Shown here: positions 7,735 through 15,853 of the stretch, one piece after another
How positions within the stretch are numbered: the first letter of the stretch is position 1
How the letters are laid out: the number at the start of each line of letters is the position of its first letter
From: Actinacidiphila acididurans
Lineage (GTDB): Bacteria > Actinomycetota > Actinomycetes > Streptomycetales > Streptomycetaceae
Length of the DNA: 64,000 nucleotides
Reading direction: 5' to 3'
Assembly: GCF_016918855.1 (NCBI RefSeq)
Contig: NZ_JADKYB010000016.1
Coordinates: 124,001-188,000, forward strand
Notes under the pieces: generated by a model
Told to the model about the DNA's origin: nothing
The model's input: the letters and a program-made list of their open reading frames with translations, nothing else
Databases searched by the model: none
Made by a program: the position numbers and the translations under genes

Positions 7735-9300
7735 GTGAACGACGTGGCGGACCGGGGACTGCGTGACCGTACGGCGGAACTTGCGGTCGTCCGGCAGCAG
7801 GCGGTGGCGGACCTGGACAAGCGGGCGGCCGCCCGGCAGCACAAGCTGGGCAAGCTGACCGCGCGGGAACGGGTGGCGCGGCTGCTGGACCCGGGGACCT
7901 TCACCGAGCTGGAGATGCTGCGCCGGCACCGGGCCACGGACTTCGGGATGGCGGCCGACCGCCCGTACACCGACGGCGTGATCACCGGCTGGGGGCTGAT
8001 CGAGGGCCGCCGGGTCTTCGTGTACGCCCACGACTTCGGCATCTTCGGCGGGTCGCTGGGCGAGGCCCACGCGGCGAAGATCCACAAGGTGATGGACCTC
8101 GCCGACAGCGCGGGCGTTCCGCTGATCGGGCTCAACGACGGGGCCGGGGCGCGCATCCAGGAAGGGGTGACGGCGCTCGCCGGCTACGGCGGGATCTTCC
8201 GCCGCAATGTCCGCTCCTCCGGGGTGATCCCGCAGATCAGCGTGATGCTCGGGCCGTGCGCGGGCGGCGCCGCCTACTCCCCCGCGCTCACCGACTTCGT
8301 GCTGTTCGTCCGCAAGTCGGCCAGCATGTACATCACCGGGCCGGACGTGATCAAGGCCGTCACCGGCGAGGACGTGGACATCGAGGGGCTGGGCGGCGCC
8401 GACGTCCACGCCCGCTCGGGCCAGGCGACCTTCGTGCACGACGACGAGGACGACGCCTTCGACACACTGCGCCACCTGCTGTCGTATCTGCCCGCCAACA
8501 ACCGGGAGTTCCCGCCGCAGGGCACGTGCGACGACCCGGTGGACCGGTCCTGCGACGCGCTGCTGGACATCGTGCCGGCCGCCCCGCACCTGCCCTACGA
8601 CGTGCGGCGGGTGGTCACGGAGATCGTCGACCACGGGGAGTTCCTGGAGCTCCAGGCGCTGTGGGCGGCCAACGTGGTGGTGGGGCTGGCCCGGATCGGC
8701 GGCCACGCGGTGGGCGTGGTCGCCAACCAGCCGATGACGCTGGCCGGGGTGCTGGACATCGACGCCTCGCAGAAGGCGGCCAGGTTCATCCGGTTCTGCG
8801 ACAGCTTCAACATCCCGCTGCTGACCCTGGTGGACGTGCCGGGCTTCCTGCCCGGTGTCGACCAGGAGCGCGGCGGCATCATCCGCAACGGCGCCAAGCT
8901 GCTGTACGCGTACTGCGAGGCGACCGTGCCGCGGATCCAGGTGCTGCTGCGCAAGGCGTACGGCGGCGCGTACATCGTGATGGACTCCCGCTCCATCGGC
9001 GCCGACCTGTCCTTCGCCTGGCCCGGCAACGAGGTGGCCGTGATGGGCGCCGAGGCCGCGGCCGGGGTGATCCACCGGCGCCGCATCCAGCAGGCGGCCG
9101 ACCCCGAGGCCACCCGCCGGGAGCTGGTCGAGGAGTACCGGCGCTCCCTCACCCACCCCTACTACGGGGCCGAACGCGGCCTGGTGGACGACGTGATCGA
9201 CCCGCGCGACACCAGGGCCGCGGTCCACGCCGGGCTGGAGATGCTCCGCTCCAAGCGGGCGGCGCTGCCGCAGCGCAAGCACGGCAACTCGCCGTTGTGA
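7735..9300 (+). CDS. Acyl-CoA carboxylase beta (carboxyltransferase) subunit
   Basis: The 521-residue protein has the two crotonase-like halves of PccB/AccD-type carboxyltransferases: an N-terminal half with HDFGIFGGSLGEAHAAKIHK and LNDGAGARIQEGV, and a C-terminal half with VDVPGFLPGVDQERGGIIRN and RKAYGGAYIVMDSRSIGADL. It transfers CO2 from carboxybiotin to acetyl- or propionyl-CoA. In aromatic polyketide clusters such a dedicated copy raises malonyl-CoA supply. No biotin carboxylase/BCCP alpha subunit is present in the window, so a housekeeping alpha subunit must be borrowed; a likely epsilon partner is encoded at 13585-13779. GTG 7735 is chosen because GAGGGGGAG lies just upstream. Confidence 0.93.
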   Translation: MNDVADRGLRDRTAELAVVRQQAVADLDKRAAARQHKLGKLTARERVARLLDPGTFTELEMLRRHRATDFGMAADRPYTDGVITGWGLIEGRRVFVYAHDFGIFGGSLGEAHAAKIHKVMDLADSAGVPLIGLNDGAGARIQEGVTALAGYGGIFRRNVRSSGVIPQISVMLGPCAGGAAYSPALTDFVLFVRKSASMYITGPDVIKAVTGEDVDIEGLGGADVHARSGQATFVHDDEDDAFDTLRHLLSYLPANNREFPPQGTCDDPVDRSCDALLDIVPAAPHLPYDVRRVVTEIVDHGEFLELQALWAANVVVGLARIGGHAVGVVANQPMTLAGVLDIDASQKAARFIRFCDSFNIPLLTLVDVPGFLPGVDQERGGIIRNGAKLLYAYCEATVPRIQVLLRKAYGGAYIVMDSRSIGADLSFAWPGNEVAVMGAEAAAGVIHRRRIQQAADPEATRRELVEEYRRSLTHPYYGAERGLVDDVIDPRDTRAAVHAGLEMLRSKRAALPQRKHGNSPL

Positions 9301-9376
9301 CCCGGCGCCCGCACCACCAGTCGTACCCCCGCCACCGACACGACCACGACCACGACCACGAGGAGTTCACCGCGTC

Positions 9377-9835
9377 ATGAACGACAACACTCCCGGCCGC
9401 GCCCGGCCGCAGATCCACAAGGTCGCCGCCGCGGACGTCTCCGTGCTGCGGCACCGCGGCGGGGCGCTGCGCACCGTGCTGGGGCCGGCCAACGCCGGGG
9501 CGACCAGCGGCTTCATGGGCCTGGCCCGGCTGGAGCCGGGCGAGTTCGTCAACGAGCACTACCACCCGTACTCGGAGGAGTTCGTACTGCTGCTGTCCGG
9601 GCGGATCACGGTCCGGCTGGACGGCGAACCGCTGGAACTCGGCCCCCGGGAGGGGCTGCTGATCCCGGTGGACGTGCGGCACCGGCTGGAGAACAACGGC
9701 TCCGAGGCGGCCGAACTCGTCTACCACCTGGGCCCGTTGGCGCCCCGGCCGGATCTGGGCCATGTGGACACCGAGCCGTTGCCGCACCCCGACCTCGCCC
9801 CGTCCGCGGTGGCCGCCGCCGGGGAGCGCCGATGA
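9377..9835 (+). CDS. CurC/WhiE-ORFII-like polyketide cupin
   Basis: The 152-residue cupin has the metal motif FVNEHYHPYSEEFVLLLSG and the second motif IPVDVRHRLENN. The same kind of protein lies directly before KS-alpha in spore-pigment and curamycin clusters (CurC, WhiE ORFII), where it is thought to help cyclise or oxidise the nascent chain. The same position holds here: its stop overlaps the KS-alpha start as ATGA, so it is translationally coupled to the ketosynthase. The upstream gap (9301-9376) has short CACGAC repeats and no separate promoter is seen, so it is likely in the operon with the carboxylase gene. Confidence 0.88.
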   Translation: MNDNTPGRARPQIHKVAAADVSVLRHRGGALRTVLGPANAGATSGFMGLARLEPGEFVNEHYHPYSEEFVLLLSGRITVRLDGEPLELGPREGLLIPVDVRHRLENNGSEAAELVYHLGPLAPRPDLGHVDTEPLPHPDLAPSAVAAAGERR

Positions 9836-11118
9836 GCCGGTGGGGGGCGGTGGTGACCGGGGTGGGTGTGGTCGCCCCGGGCGGCGTCGGCCGCGCCGCG
9901 TACTGGGACACGCTCAGCGCGGGCCGGACGGCGACCCGCGGCATCACCCTGTTCGACCCGGCCGGCTTCCGGTCCCGGATCGCGGCCGAGGTCGACTTCG
10001 ACCCGCGGGCCGCGGGCCTGACCGAGGCGGAGACCGAACGGATGGACCGCAGCGCGCAGTTCGCGGTCGTGGCCGGCCGCGAGGCGCTGGCCGACGCCGG
10101 GCTCACCCCCGACCTGGCGGCGGACCTGGTGCCGCCGGAGCGGGTGGGGGTCAGCGTGGGCAGCGCGGTGGGCTGCACCATGCGGCTGGAGGACGAGTAC
10201 GTGGTGGTCAGCGACACCGGCGCGTCCTGGGAGGTCGATCCGGGCCTGGCCTCGCGCCACCTGTACCGGGCGCTGGTGCCCAGCACGCTGGCGGTGGAAC
10301 TGGCCTGGACGGCTGGGGCGGAGGGCCCGGCGACCGTGGTGTCCACCGGCTGCACCTCGGGTCTGGACGCGGTGGCGCACGGGGTGCAGCTCATCTCCGA
10401 GGGCTCCGCGGACGTGGTGATCGCCGGGGCGACCGACGCGCCCATCTCGCCGATCACGGTGGCCTGTTTCGACGCGATCGGCGCCACCTCGCGCAACAAC
10501 GACAACGCCGCCGGCGCCTCGCGCCCCTTCGACCGGGACCGGGACGGCTTCGTGCTCGGCGAGGGCGCGGCGGTGCTGGTGCTGGAGAGCAGGCGGCACG
10601 CGGCCCGCCGGGGCGCGCACGCCTACGCCGACATCGTCGGCTTCGCCCAGCGCAGCAACGCCTTCCACATGACCGGCCTGAAGCCCGACGGGCTGGACAT
10701 GGCCGAGGCGATCCGGATCGCCATGCGGCGGGCCGGCATCACCCCGGACATGATCAGTTACGTCAACGCGCACGGCTCGGGCACCATGCAGAACGACCGG
10801 CACGAGACGGCCGCGATCAAGGAGTCGCTGGGGCAGGCCGCGTACGGGGTGCCGGTCAGCTCGATCAAGTCGATGATCGGGCACTCGCTGGGGGCGATCG
10901 GCGCGCTGGAGGTGGCCGCCTGCGCGCTGGCGGTCGAGCACGACGTGGTGCCGCCCACCGCCAACCTCCACCACCCGGACCCTGCGCTGGACCTGGACTA
11001 CGTGCCGGTCACCGCCCGGAAGAACGTCAACGACGTGGTGCTGAGCGTCGGCAGCGGGTTCGGCGGCTTCCAGTCGGCGATGCTGCTGGCCCGGCCCGGA
11101 CTGCTGGCCGGGGAGTGA
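9832..11118 (+). CDS. Type II PKS ketosynthase, KS-alpha
   Basis: The 428-residue protein is a complete KS-alpha. The nucleophile Cys174 lies in VVSTGCTSGLDAV, His314 in VNAHGSGT, and Lys346 and His351 in SSIKSMIGHSLGA. It catalyses the repeated decarboxylative condensation of malonyl-ACP as a heterodimer with the chain-length factor encoded next. It is coupled to the cupin upstream (ATGA overlap) and followed six bases later by the CLF start. All catalytic residues are intact. Sequence alone does not give the chain length; the WhiE-like gene order suggests a long (about C24) dodecaketide-type chain, which is inference. Confidence 0.97.
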   Translation: MSRWGAVVTGVGVVAPGGVGRAAYWDTLSAGRTATRGITLFDPAGFRSRIAAEVDFDPRAAGLTEAETERMDRSAQFAVVAGREALADAGLTPDLAADLVPPERVGVSVGSAVGCTMRLEDEYVVVSDTGASWEVDPGLASRHLYRALVPSTLAVELAWTAGAEGPATVVSTGCTSGLDAVAHGVQLISEGSADVVIAGATDAPISPITVACFDAIGATSRNNDNAAGASRPFDRDRDGFVLGEGAAVLVLESRRHAARRGAHAYADIVGFAQRSNAFHMTGLKPDGLDMAEAIRIAMRRAGITPDMISYVNAHGSGTMQNDRHETAAIKESLGQAAYGVPVSSIKSMIGHSLGAIGALEVAACALAVEHDVVPPTANLHHPDPALDLDYVPVTARKNVNDVVLSVGSGFGGFQSAMLLARPGLLAGE

Positions 11119-11123
11119 CGGCG

Positions 11124-12410
11124 ATGGCGGCGGGGGCGAAGGCGGCGGCGCGGGCCGGCGCCGGGGTGGCGGGGGCGGGCGGCCGGTCCCGTACGGTGTT
11201 CAGCGGCCTGGCGGTCACCGCGCCCAACGGCTCGACCACCGAGCGGTTCTGGGCGGCGACGCTGGCCGGCGTGAGCGGGATCCGCCCGCTGGACCGGTTC
11301 GACGACTCCGGCTATCCGGTACGGCTGGCCGGCCAGGTACGGGACGTCGCCGGACCGGAGCAGATCGAGAGCCGGCTCGCGGTGCAGACCGACCGATGGA
11401 CCCAGCTCGGCCTGGTCGCCGCCGAACGCGCGCTGGCCGACGCCGAGTTGGACCCGGCGGAGCTGGACCCGTACGACATGTCGGTGATCACGGCCACCTC
11501 CTCGGGCGGCAACGAGTTCGGGCAGCGCGAGATCCAGAAGCTGTGGAGCAAGGGCCCCCGGTTCGTCGGCCCGTACCAGTCGATCGCGTGGTTCTACGCG
11601 GCCACCACCGGCCAGATCTCGATCCGGCACGGGATGAAGGGCGCCTGCGGGGTGCTGGTCGGCGAGCAGGCCGGCGGGCTGGACGCGCTCGGGCAGGCCC
11701 GCCGGGCGCTGGTGGACGACGCGTCGGTGGTGATCAGCGGCGGCACCGACGCGCCGCTCGGCCCGTACGCGCTGGCCTGCCACGTCTCGGCCGGGCAGCT
11801 GTCCCGCGGCACGGACCCGGCGAGCGCGTACCGGCCGTTCGACGCGGAGGCGGCCGGCTACGTGCCCGGCGAGGGCGGGGCGATCTTCGTGGTGGAGCGC
11901 GAGGACGTCTGGCGGGCCCGCGGCGCCGGCCACGGATACGGCGAACTCGCGGGATACGCGGCCACGTTCGACCCGCCGCCGGGCTCGCGCCGGGAGCCGG
12001 GCCTGCGCCGGGCGATCAGGCTGGCCATGGCCGACGCCGGGGTGAGCCCGGACGCGATCGACGTGGTCTTCGCCGACGGCCTGGGCCTGCCCGCCGCCGA
12101 CCTGGCCGAGGCCGAGGCGATCAGCGCGGTCTTCGGCCCCTACGGCGTGCCGGTGACCGTGCCCAAGTGCCTGGTGGGCCGCCTCCAGTCGGGCGGCGCG
12201 CCGCTGGACGTGGCCATGGCCCTGCTGGCCATCCGTGACAGCGTGCTGCCCGGCACCCCCGCCCTGTCCGTCCTCGCCCCGGGCTGCGACCTCGACGTCG
12301 TCCGCGAGACCCGCCCGGCCCCGGTCCGCACCGCCCTCGTCCTGGCCCGCGGCTACGAGGGCTTCAACGCGGCGGTGGTGGTACGCGCCCTGCCCGGCGA
12401 CCGCCCCTGA
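11124..12410 (+). CDS. Type II PKS chain-length factor, KS-beta
   Basis: The 428-residue KS homologue has the active-site Cys replaced by Gln182 in GACGVLVGEQAGGLDAL, the hallmark of chain-length factors. The HGSGT histidine is also lost (VVFADGLGLPAAD in that region). It forms the amphipathic tunnel with KS-alpha that sets the polyketide length. The N-terminus carries about 20 extra Ala/Gly residues. ATG 11124 has GGGGAG eight bases upstream; GTG 11115, overlapping the KS stop as GTGA, is an alternative start in the same frame. Confidence 0.96.
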   Translation: MAAGAKAAARAGAGVAGAGGRSRTVFSGLAVTAPNGSTTERFWAATLAGVSGIRPLDRFDDSGYPVRLAGQVRDVAGPEQIESRLAVQTDRWTQLGLVAAERALADAELDPAELDPYDMSVITATSSGGNEFGQREIQKLWSKGPRFVGPYQSIAWFYAATTGQISIRHGMKGACGVLVGEQAGGLDALGQARRALVDDASVVISGGTDAPLGPYALACHVSAGQLSRGTDPASAYRPFDAEAAGYVPGEGGAIFVVEREDVWRARGAGHGYGELAGYAATFDPPPGSRREPGLRRAIRLAMADAGVSPDAIDVVFADGLGLPAADLAEAEAISAVFGPYGVPVTVPKCLVGRLQSGGAPLDVAMALLAIRDSVLPGTPALSVLAPGCDLDVVRETRPAPVRTALVLARGYEGFNAAVVVRALPGDRP

Positions 12411-12504
12411 CCCGTACGTACGGCCGGCCCATGCACCGACCCGCACCCCTCACGACCCGCAGACCGCGCGACGAACCAGCGACGTATCAGAAAGGCATAC
12501 GACC

Positions 12505-13236
12505 ATGACCACGACGACCGTCCTGACCCTCGACGAGTACACCGCCCTGATCGACAGCGCCGCCGGCGCCGGGATCGGCGAGGGCGCGCTGCTGGACCTG
12601 GCCACCCCCTTCGAGGCGCTGGCCGTCGACTCGCTGGGCGTGCTGGGCATCCTGTCCGCGGTGGAACTGCGGTACGGCCTGGAGCCCGACGGCGACGCCG
12701 CGCCCGGCAGCACCCCGGCCGAGCTGCTGCGTTCGGTGTACCTGCGGCTGATCGCGGCCGGGCGGATGCCGGCGGGCCGCACCGAGCAGTCGATCCGGAT
12801 CGACGCGCCCTTCCCCGAGGTGTGGGAGCAGACCAACGACGTGGCGGCCTGGCCCGGCCTGTTCAGCGAGTACGCCACCGCCGACATCCTGCGCACCGAG
12901 GGGAACACGGTGACCTTCCGGCTGACCATGCACCCCGACGAGAACGGCAAGGTGTGGTCCTGGGTCTCCGAGCGGACCGCCGACCGCGCCACCGGTGTCG
13001 TACGGGCCCGGCGGGTGGAGACCGGGCCGTTCGCGTTCATGAACATCGAGTGGACCTACCAGGACCTGGCGGGCGGCGGCGTCGAGCTGCTGTGGCGGCA
13101 GGAGTTCGCCATGAAGCCGCAGGCGCCGGTGGACACGGACTGGATGACGGCGAACATCGGCGTCAACTCGGCGCAGCAACTGGCCCTGATCCGCGAGCGG
13201 GTGCAGGAGCGCGCCCGGGTCCGGGCGCCCCGCTGA
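12505..13236 (+). CDS. Fused acyl carrier protein - aromatase/cyclase (TcmN/WhiE-VI type)
   Basis: One open 243-codon frame joins two proteins normally encoded separately. Residues 1-85 are an ACP with the phosphopantetheine Ser43 in FEALAVDSLGVLGIL. Residues 95-235 are an SRPBCC aromatase/cyclase with IDAPFPEVWEQTNDVAAWPG, RLTMHPDENGKVWSW and VRARRVETGPFAFMNIEW, as in WhiE-VI and the N-terminus of TcmN, which close and aromatise the first rings. The junction reads IAAGRMPAGRTEQS; stand-alone cyclases typically begin with M-x-GRTE, so the fusion looks like loss of the ACP stop. Met88 could still be an internal start, but it has no good ribosome site. ATG 12505 has AAAGG nine bases upstream. 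Position after the CLF matches the usual ACP-then-cyclase order. Confidence 0.92.
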   Translation: MTTTTVLTLDEYTALIDSAAGAGIGEGALLDLATPFEALAVDSLGVLGILSAVELRYGLEPDGDAAPGSTPAELLRSVYLRLIAAGRMPAGRTEQSIRIDAPFPEVWEQTNDVAAWPGLFSEYATADILRTEGNTVTFRLTMHPDENGKVWSWVSERTADRATGVVRARRVETGPFAFMNIEWTYQDLAGGGVELLWRQEFAMKPQAPVDTDWMTANIGVNSAQQLALIRERVQERARVRAPR

Positions 13237-13276
13237 CCGAAGTCCCCGTCGCCGCACCGCACTTCGAGGAGCGACC

Positions 13277-13597
13277 GTGCACTACACCCTGATCGTGGCC
13301 CGGATGGCCGCCGAGGACTCCGACCGGGTCTCGACGATCTGGTCCGAGTCGGACGCCACCGAGCTGCCCCACCTGATCGGCGTCAGGCACCGCAGCCTGT
13401 TCCGCTTCCACGACCTGTACTTCCAGCTCATCGGTTCCGAGGGCGGGCTCGGCGAGCGCATCGAGGCGATGCGCGGCCACCCGCTGTTCCGCGAGGTCAA
13501 CGAGCGGCTGCGGCCGCACATCGCCGCCTACGACCCCGCCACCTGGCGCGGTCCGGCCGACGCCATGGCGAAGGAGTTCTACTCATGGGACGCATGA
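13277..13597 (+). CDS. TcmI-family polyketide cyclase
   Basis: The 106-residue protein begins HYTLIVARMAAEDSDRV, continues with ELPHLIGVRHRSLFRFHDLYFQLI, and ends YDPATWRGPADAMAKEFYSW. This is the full pattern of TcmI/WhiE-VII cyclases, small dimeric ferredoxin-like-fold proteins that close the last ring of tetracenomycin and spore pigment precursors. The GTG start has GAGGAG seven bases upstream. Its last 13 bases overlap the next gene. Presence of both a TcmN-type and a TcmI-type cyclase supports a linear or pentangular polycyclic product. Confidence 0.93.
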   Translation: MHYTLIVARMAAEDSDRVSTIWSESDATELPHLIGVRHRSLFRFHDLYFQLIGSEGGLGERIEAMRGHPLFREVNERLRPHIAAYDPATWRGPADAMAKEFYSWDA

Positions 13598-13779
13598 CGG
13601 TGAAAGTGCTGCACGGCTCCCCCGACGCCCGCGACACCGCGGCCCTGCTGACGGTGCTGACCGTGGCGCTGGACCGGGCCCTGGCGCAGGGCCCGGTCCA
13701 GCGCCGGCCGGAGCGCCGGCCGCACCCGGCCTGGCGCGCGTTCACCGGACACGACCAGGACGGCTGGGGGCCGCTGTGA
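13585..13779 (+). CDS. Acyl-CoA carboxylase epsilon-like small subunit
   Basis: This 64-residue protein has the layout of actinobacterial acyl-CoA carboxylase epsilon subunits: a beta-strand and turn (VKVLHGSPDARDTAALLTVLTVAL) resembling the V-x-x-G-x-P-x-x-x-E-x-A-A-L-x-A-V-L pattern, then a basic Arg/Pro segment, then an aromatic tail HPAWRAFTGH. Epsilon subunits stabilise and stimulate the beta subunit. A beta subunit is encoded 4 kb upstream in the same operon, which strengthens the call. AAGGAG lies eight bases before ATG 13585, inside the end of the cyclase gene, and its stop overlaps the next GTG. The family is short and variable, so the assignment rests on pattern and context. Confidence 0.65.
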   Translation: MGRMTVKVLHGSPDARDTAALLTVLTVALDRALAQGPVQRRPERRPHPAWRAFTGHDQDGWGPL

Positions 13780-14261
13780 TCCGTACCGTGCTCGACATGC
13801 GGGTCCGCGAGGGCCGCGCCGCCGACTTCGAACAGGCGTGGCGGGCCGCGGCCGTCGTGGCCGGCCGCTATCCGGGGGCCGGACCGCAGACCATGCTGCG
13901 CGACCCGAACGCCCCGCTGTGCTACACGATCACCGCGGACTGGGCGAGCCGGGAGGACCTGACGCGCTATCAGGACAGCGGGGACCGGGAGGCGTTGTCC
14001 GCCGTGCTGGAGGAACTGCGCGAGTCGGCCGCCAAGAGCCTGTACGAGGTGGTGGCCCAGGTTCCGCCCGCCGCGCCGGCCGCGGGGCCGGCTTCCGTAC
14101 CGGCCCCGGCGCCGGCTCAAGCGCCGGTCCCGGGCCCCTCCCCCGTACCGAAGCCTGTGACGACACCCGAACCCGTGCCCGCGCCGAAGCCCGTACCCGT
14201 GCCCGTACCGACTTCCGCACCGACTCCCGTACCGACCCAGGAAGGCCCGGCCCCGTCATGA
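13776..14261 (+). CDS. ABM-type monooxygenase with a long Pro-rich tail
   Basis: Residues 1-95 form an antibiotic-biosynthesis monooxygenase (ActVA-Orf6/TcmH-like) ferredoxin-fold domain: RTVLDMRVREGRAADFEQAW, LRDPNAPLCYTITADWASRE, ending in KSLYEVVAQV. These cofactor-free enzymes oxidise anthrones to quinones. The remaining ~65 residues are almost entirely Pro, Ala, Val, Thr and Lys in PxP steps (PVPAPKPVPVPVPTSAP), unlike normal ABM proteins, which end near residue 100-110. The frame is coupled at both ends (GTGA with the upstream gene, ATGA with the next), so the tail lies within an intact operon. The tail may tether it to the adjacent ABM protein (inference). Confidence 0.85.
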   Translation: MIRTVLDMRVREGRAADFEQAWRAAAVVAGRYPGAGPQTMLRDPNAPLCYTITADWASREDLTRYQDSGDREALSAVLEELRESAAKSLYEVVAQVPPAAPAAGPASVPAPAPAQAPVPGPSPVPKPVTTPEPVPAPKPVPVPVPTSAPTPVPTQEGPAPS

Positions 14262-14602
14262 GCATCCGCGTCGTGATGACCGCCACCATCAAGCCCGAGG
14301 ACGCCGACGCCTTCGAGCGGGCGTACCTCGACGTCACCAGCAAGGTCCAAGGCACCCCCGGCCACCTGCGGGACGTGCTGCTGCGGGACAGCGAGGACGC
14401 CACCCGCTACTCGCTGATCGCCGAGTGGGAGTCCGAGCGGCTCTTCCGGGCCTGGGCGGACGACCCCGAGCACATGCGCCAGTCCGCGGCGATGTACCCG
14501 TACTGGGCCGACACCTTCCGGCGCAGCATCTACGAGGTGCGGGCCGCGCTGGACTCCACGGCGTCCGGAGCCGGGGGCGGCACCGCCGTCCCCGGCCGGT
14601 AG
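14258..14602 (+). CDS. ABM-type monooxygenase, second copy
   Basis: The 114-residue protein is another antibiotic-biosynthesis monooxygenase domain: IRVVMTATIKPEDADAFERA, HLRDVLLRDSEDATRYSLIA, and ending RRSIYEVRAAL. It shares the overall pattern of the preceding protein (residues 1-95) and probably arose by duplication; ABM domains act as dimers, so the pair could form a heterodimer. Its ATG overlaps the upstream stop. Expected role: oxygenation of the anthrone or naphthacenone intermediate to a quinone. Confidence 0.87.
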   Translation: MSIRVVMTATIKPEDADAFERAYLDVTSKVQGTPGHLRDVLLRDSEDATRYSLIAEWESERLFRAWADDPEHMRQSAAMYPYWADTFRRSIYEVRAALDSTASGAGGGTAVPGR

Positions 14603-14611
14603 GAGGCCGCG

Positions 14612-15817
14612 GTGCCGGTGCGCAAAGCGGTGGTGATCGGCGCCGGGATCGGCGGGCTGACCACGGCGATCGGCCTGCGCCAGGCCGGGGTCGACGTCAC
14701 GGTGTACGAGCGCCGGACCGAGCCCGGCCGGCTGCTGACCGGCGGCGGGTTCATGCTCTGGCACAACGTCTTCGTGGCGCTGCGCCGGCTCGGCCTGGAC
14801 GACGCGGTGGACAAGGTCAGCGCCCGGATCGACTTCCACGAGTTCCGCTCGGACCGCGGGCGGCGGCTGGCCCGGTGGGCGATCGCCCCGGAGTCCCGCC
14901 GGATCGGCGCGCCCGCGGTGGCGCTGCGCCGCTCCAGCCTGAACCAGCTGCTGCTCCAGGAGGCCGGCGACGCGGTGGTGCTCGGCGCCCGGTTCACCGG
15001 GTTCGAGCAGGACGCGGACGGGGTGACGGTGCACTTCGCGGACGGGTCGCGGGAGCGGGCCGACGTGCTGGTCGGCGCCGACGGGATCAGGTCGTCGGTG
15101 CGCAGCAGCCTGCGGCACGGCCACGACATGGCCCCCCGGTACGCGGGCTACACCGCCTGGCAGGCGATCGCCGACCTGCCGGGCGAGGACGTGGTGCCCA
15201 GCGGCACCTTCTTCAACCTGTGGGGGCGCGGCGGCCTGCGCTTCCTCTACTGCCGGCTGAGCGAGAGCGAGGTGTACTGGGACGCGATCACCTCCGACCG
15301 GGCCAGTGCCGCCTTCGACATGTACCGCAAGGACAAGCGCGCGGTGCTGTGCGAGACGTACCGCGACTGGCCGGAGCCGGTGCGGCGGGTACTGGCCGCG
15401 ACCCGGGACGAGGCGATCCTGCCGATCGACATCTGCGACCGGCCGCCGGCCCGCGATCCGGCGTGGGGACACGGCCGGGTGGTCCTGGTCGGCGACGCGG
15501 CCCATCCGATGACGCTCAACCTCAGCCAGGGCGCGGGGCAGGCCATCGAGGACGGGGTCGTGCTCTCCGGGCTGCTTTCCGGGCCGCCGGCCGGCGAGGC
15601 GGGGGCCGGGTCCGGGGTTCCGGCCGCGATCGCGGCGTACGAACAGGTGCGCCGGCGGCGGGTGGACGCGATGGTGCGCGGCGCGTACCGGATCGGTGAG
15701 CTGGGCAAGCTGCGCGGCTCACTCGCCTGCCAAGCGCGGGACGCCTTCATGTGGGCGTTCTTCGGCACCTTCGCCAAGAAGGGCACCTACCGGCTGATGA
15801 TGAACTTCGACTACTGA
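14612..15817 (+). CDS. FAD-dependent aromatic hydroxylase
   Basis: The 401-residue flavoprotein monooxygenase has the three family fingerprints: the dinucleotide fold VVIGAGIGGLTTAIGLRQAG at the N-terminus, the DG motif VLVGADGIRSSVR near residue 155, and the GD motif RVVLVGDAAHPMTLNLSQGA near 295. It uses NAD(P)H and O2 to hydroxylate aromatic rings. Similar proteins end whiE-like operons (WhiE ORFVIII) and occur in tetracenomycin clusters (TcmG). GTG 14612 has AGGAGG eight bases upstream. It is third in a row of oxygenases here, so the product is expected to be highly oxidised. The site of hydroxylation is unknown. Confidence 0.92.
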   Translation: MPVRKAVVIGAGIGGLTTAIGLRQAGVDVTVYERRTEPGRLLTGGGFMLWHNVFVALRRLGLDDAVDKVSARIDFHEFRSDRGRRLARWAIAPESRRIGAPAVALRRSSLNQLLLQEAGDAVVLGARFTGFEQDADGVTVHFADGSRERADVLVGADGIRSSVRSSLRHGHDMAPRYAGYTAWQAIADLPGEDVVPSGTFFNLWGRGGLRFLYCRLSESEVYWDAITSDRASAAFDMYRKDKRAVLCETYRDWPEPVRRVLAATRDEAILPIDICDRPPARDPAWGHGRVVLVGDAAHPMTLNLSQGAGQAIEDGVVLSGLLSGPPAGEAGAGSGVPAAIAAYEQVRRRRVDAMVRGAYRIGELGKLRGSLACQARDAFMWAFFGTFAKKGTYRLMMNFDY

Positions 15818-15853
15818 GCTCCGCGCGCGGAGTTCCGGGGAGAGCGGTGTCCG

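Noticed and set aside
9762-11123. Upstream part of the long frame that contains the CLF (open from 9762)
   Set aside because: The part before 11124 is an Arg/Gly-rich out-of-frame reading of KS-alpha. The real CLF starts at ATG 11124 (or GTG 11115).
12745-12800. Possible sequencing error joining ACP and cyclase
   Set aside because: The frame is continuous, codon use stays normal through the junction, and both domains are full length, so I report it as a fusion; resequencing could still overturn it.
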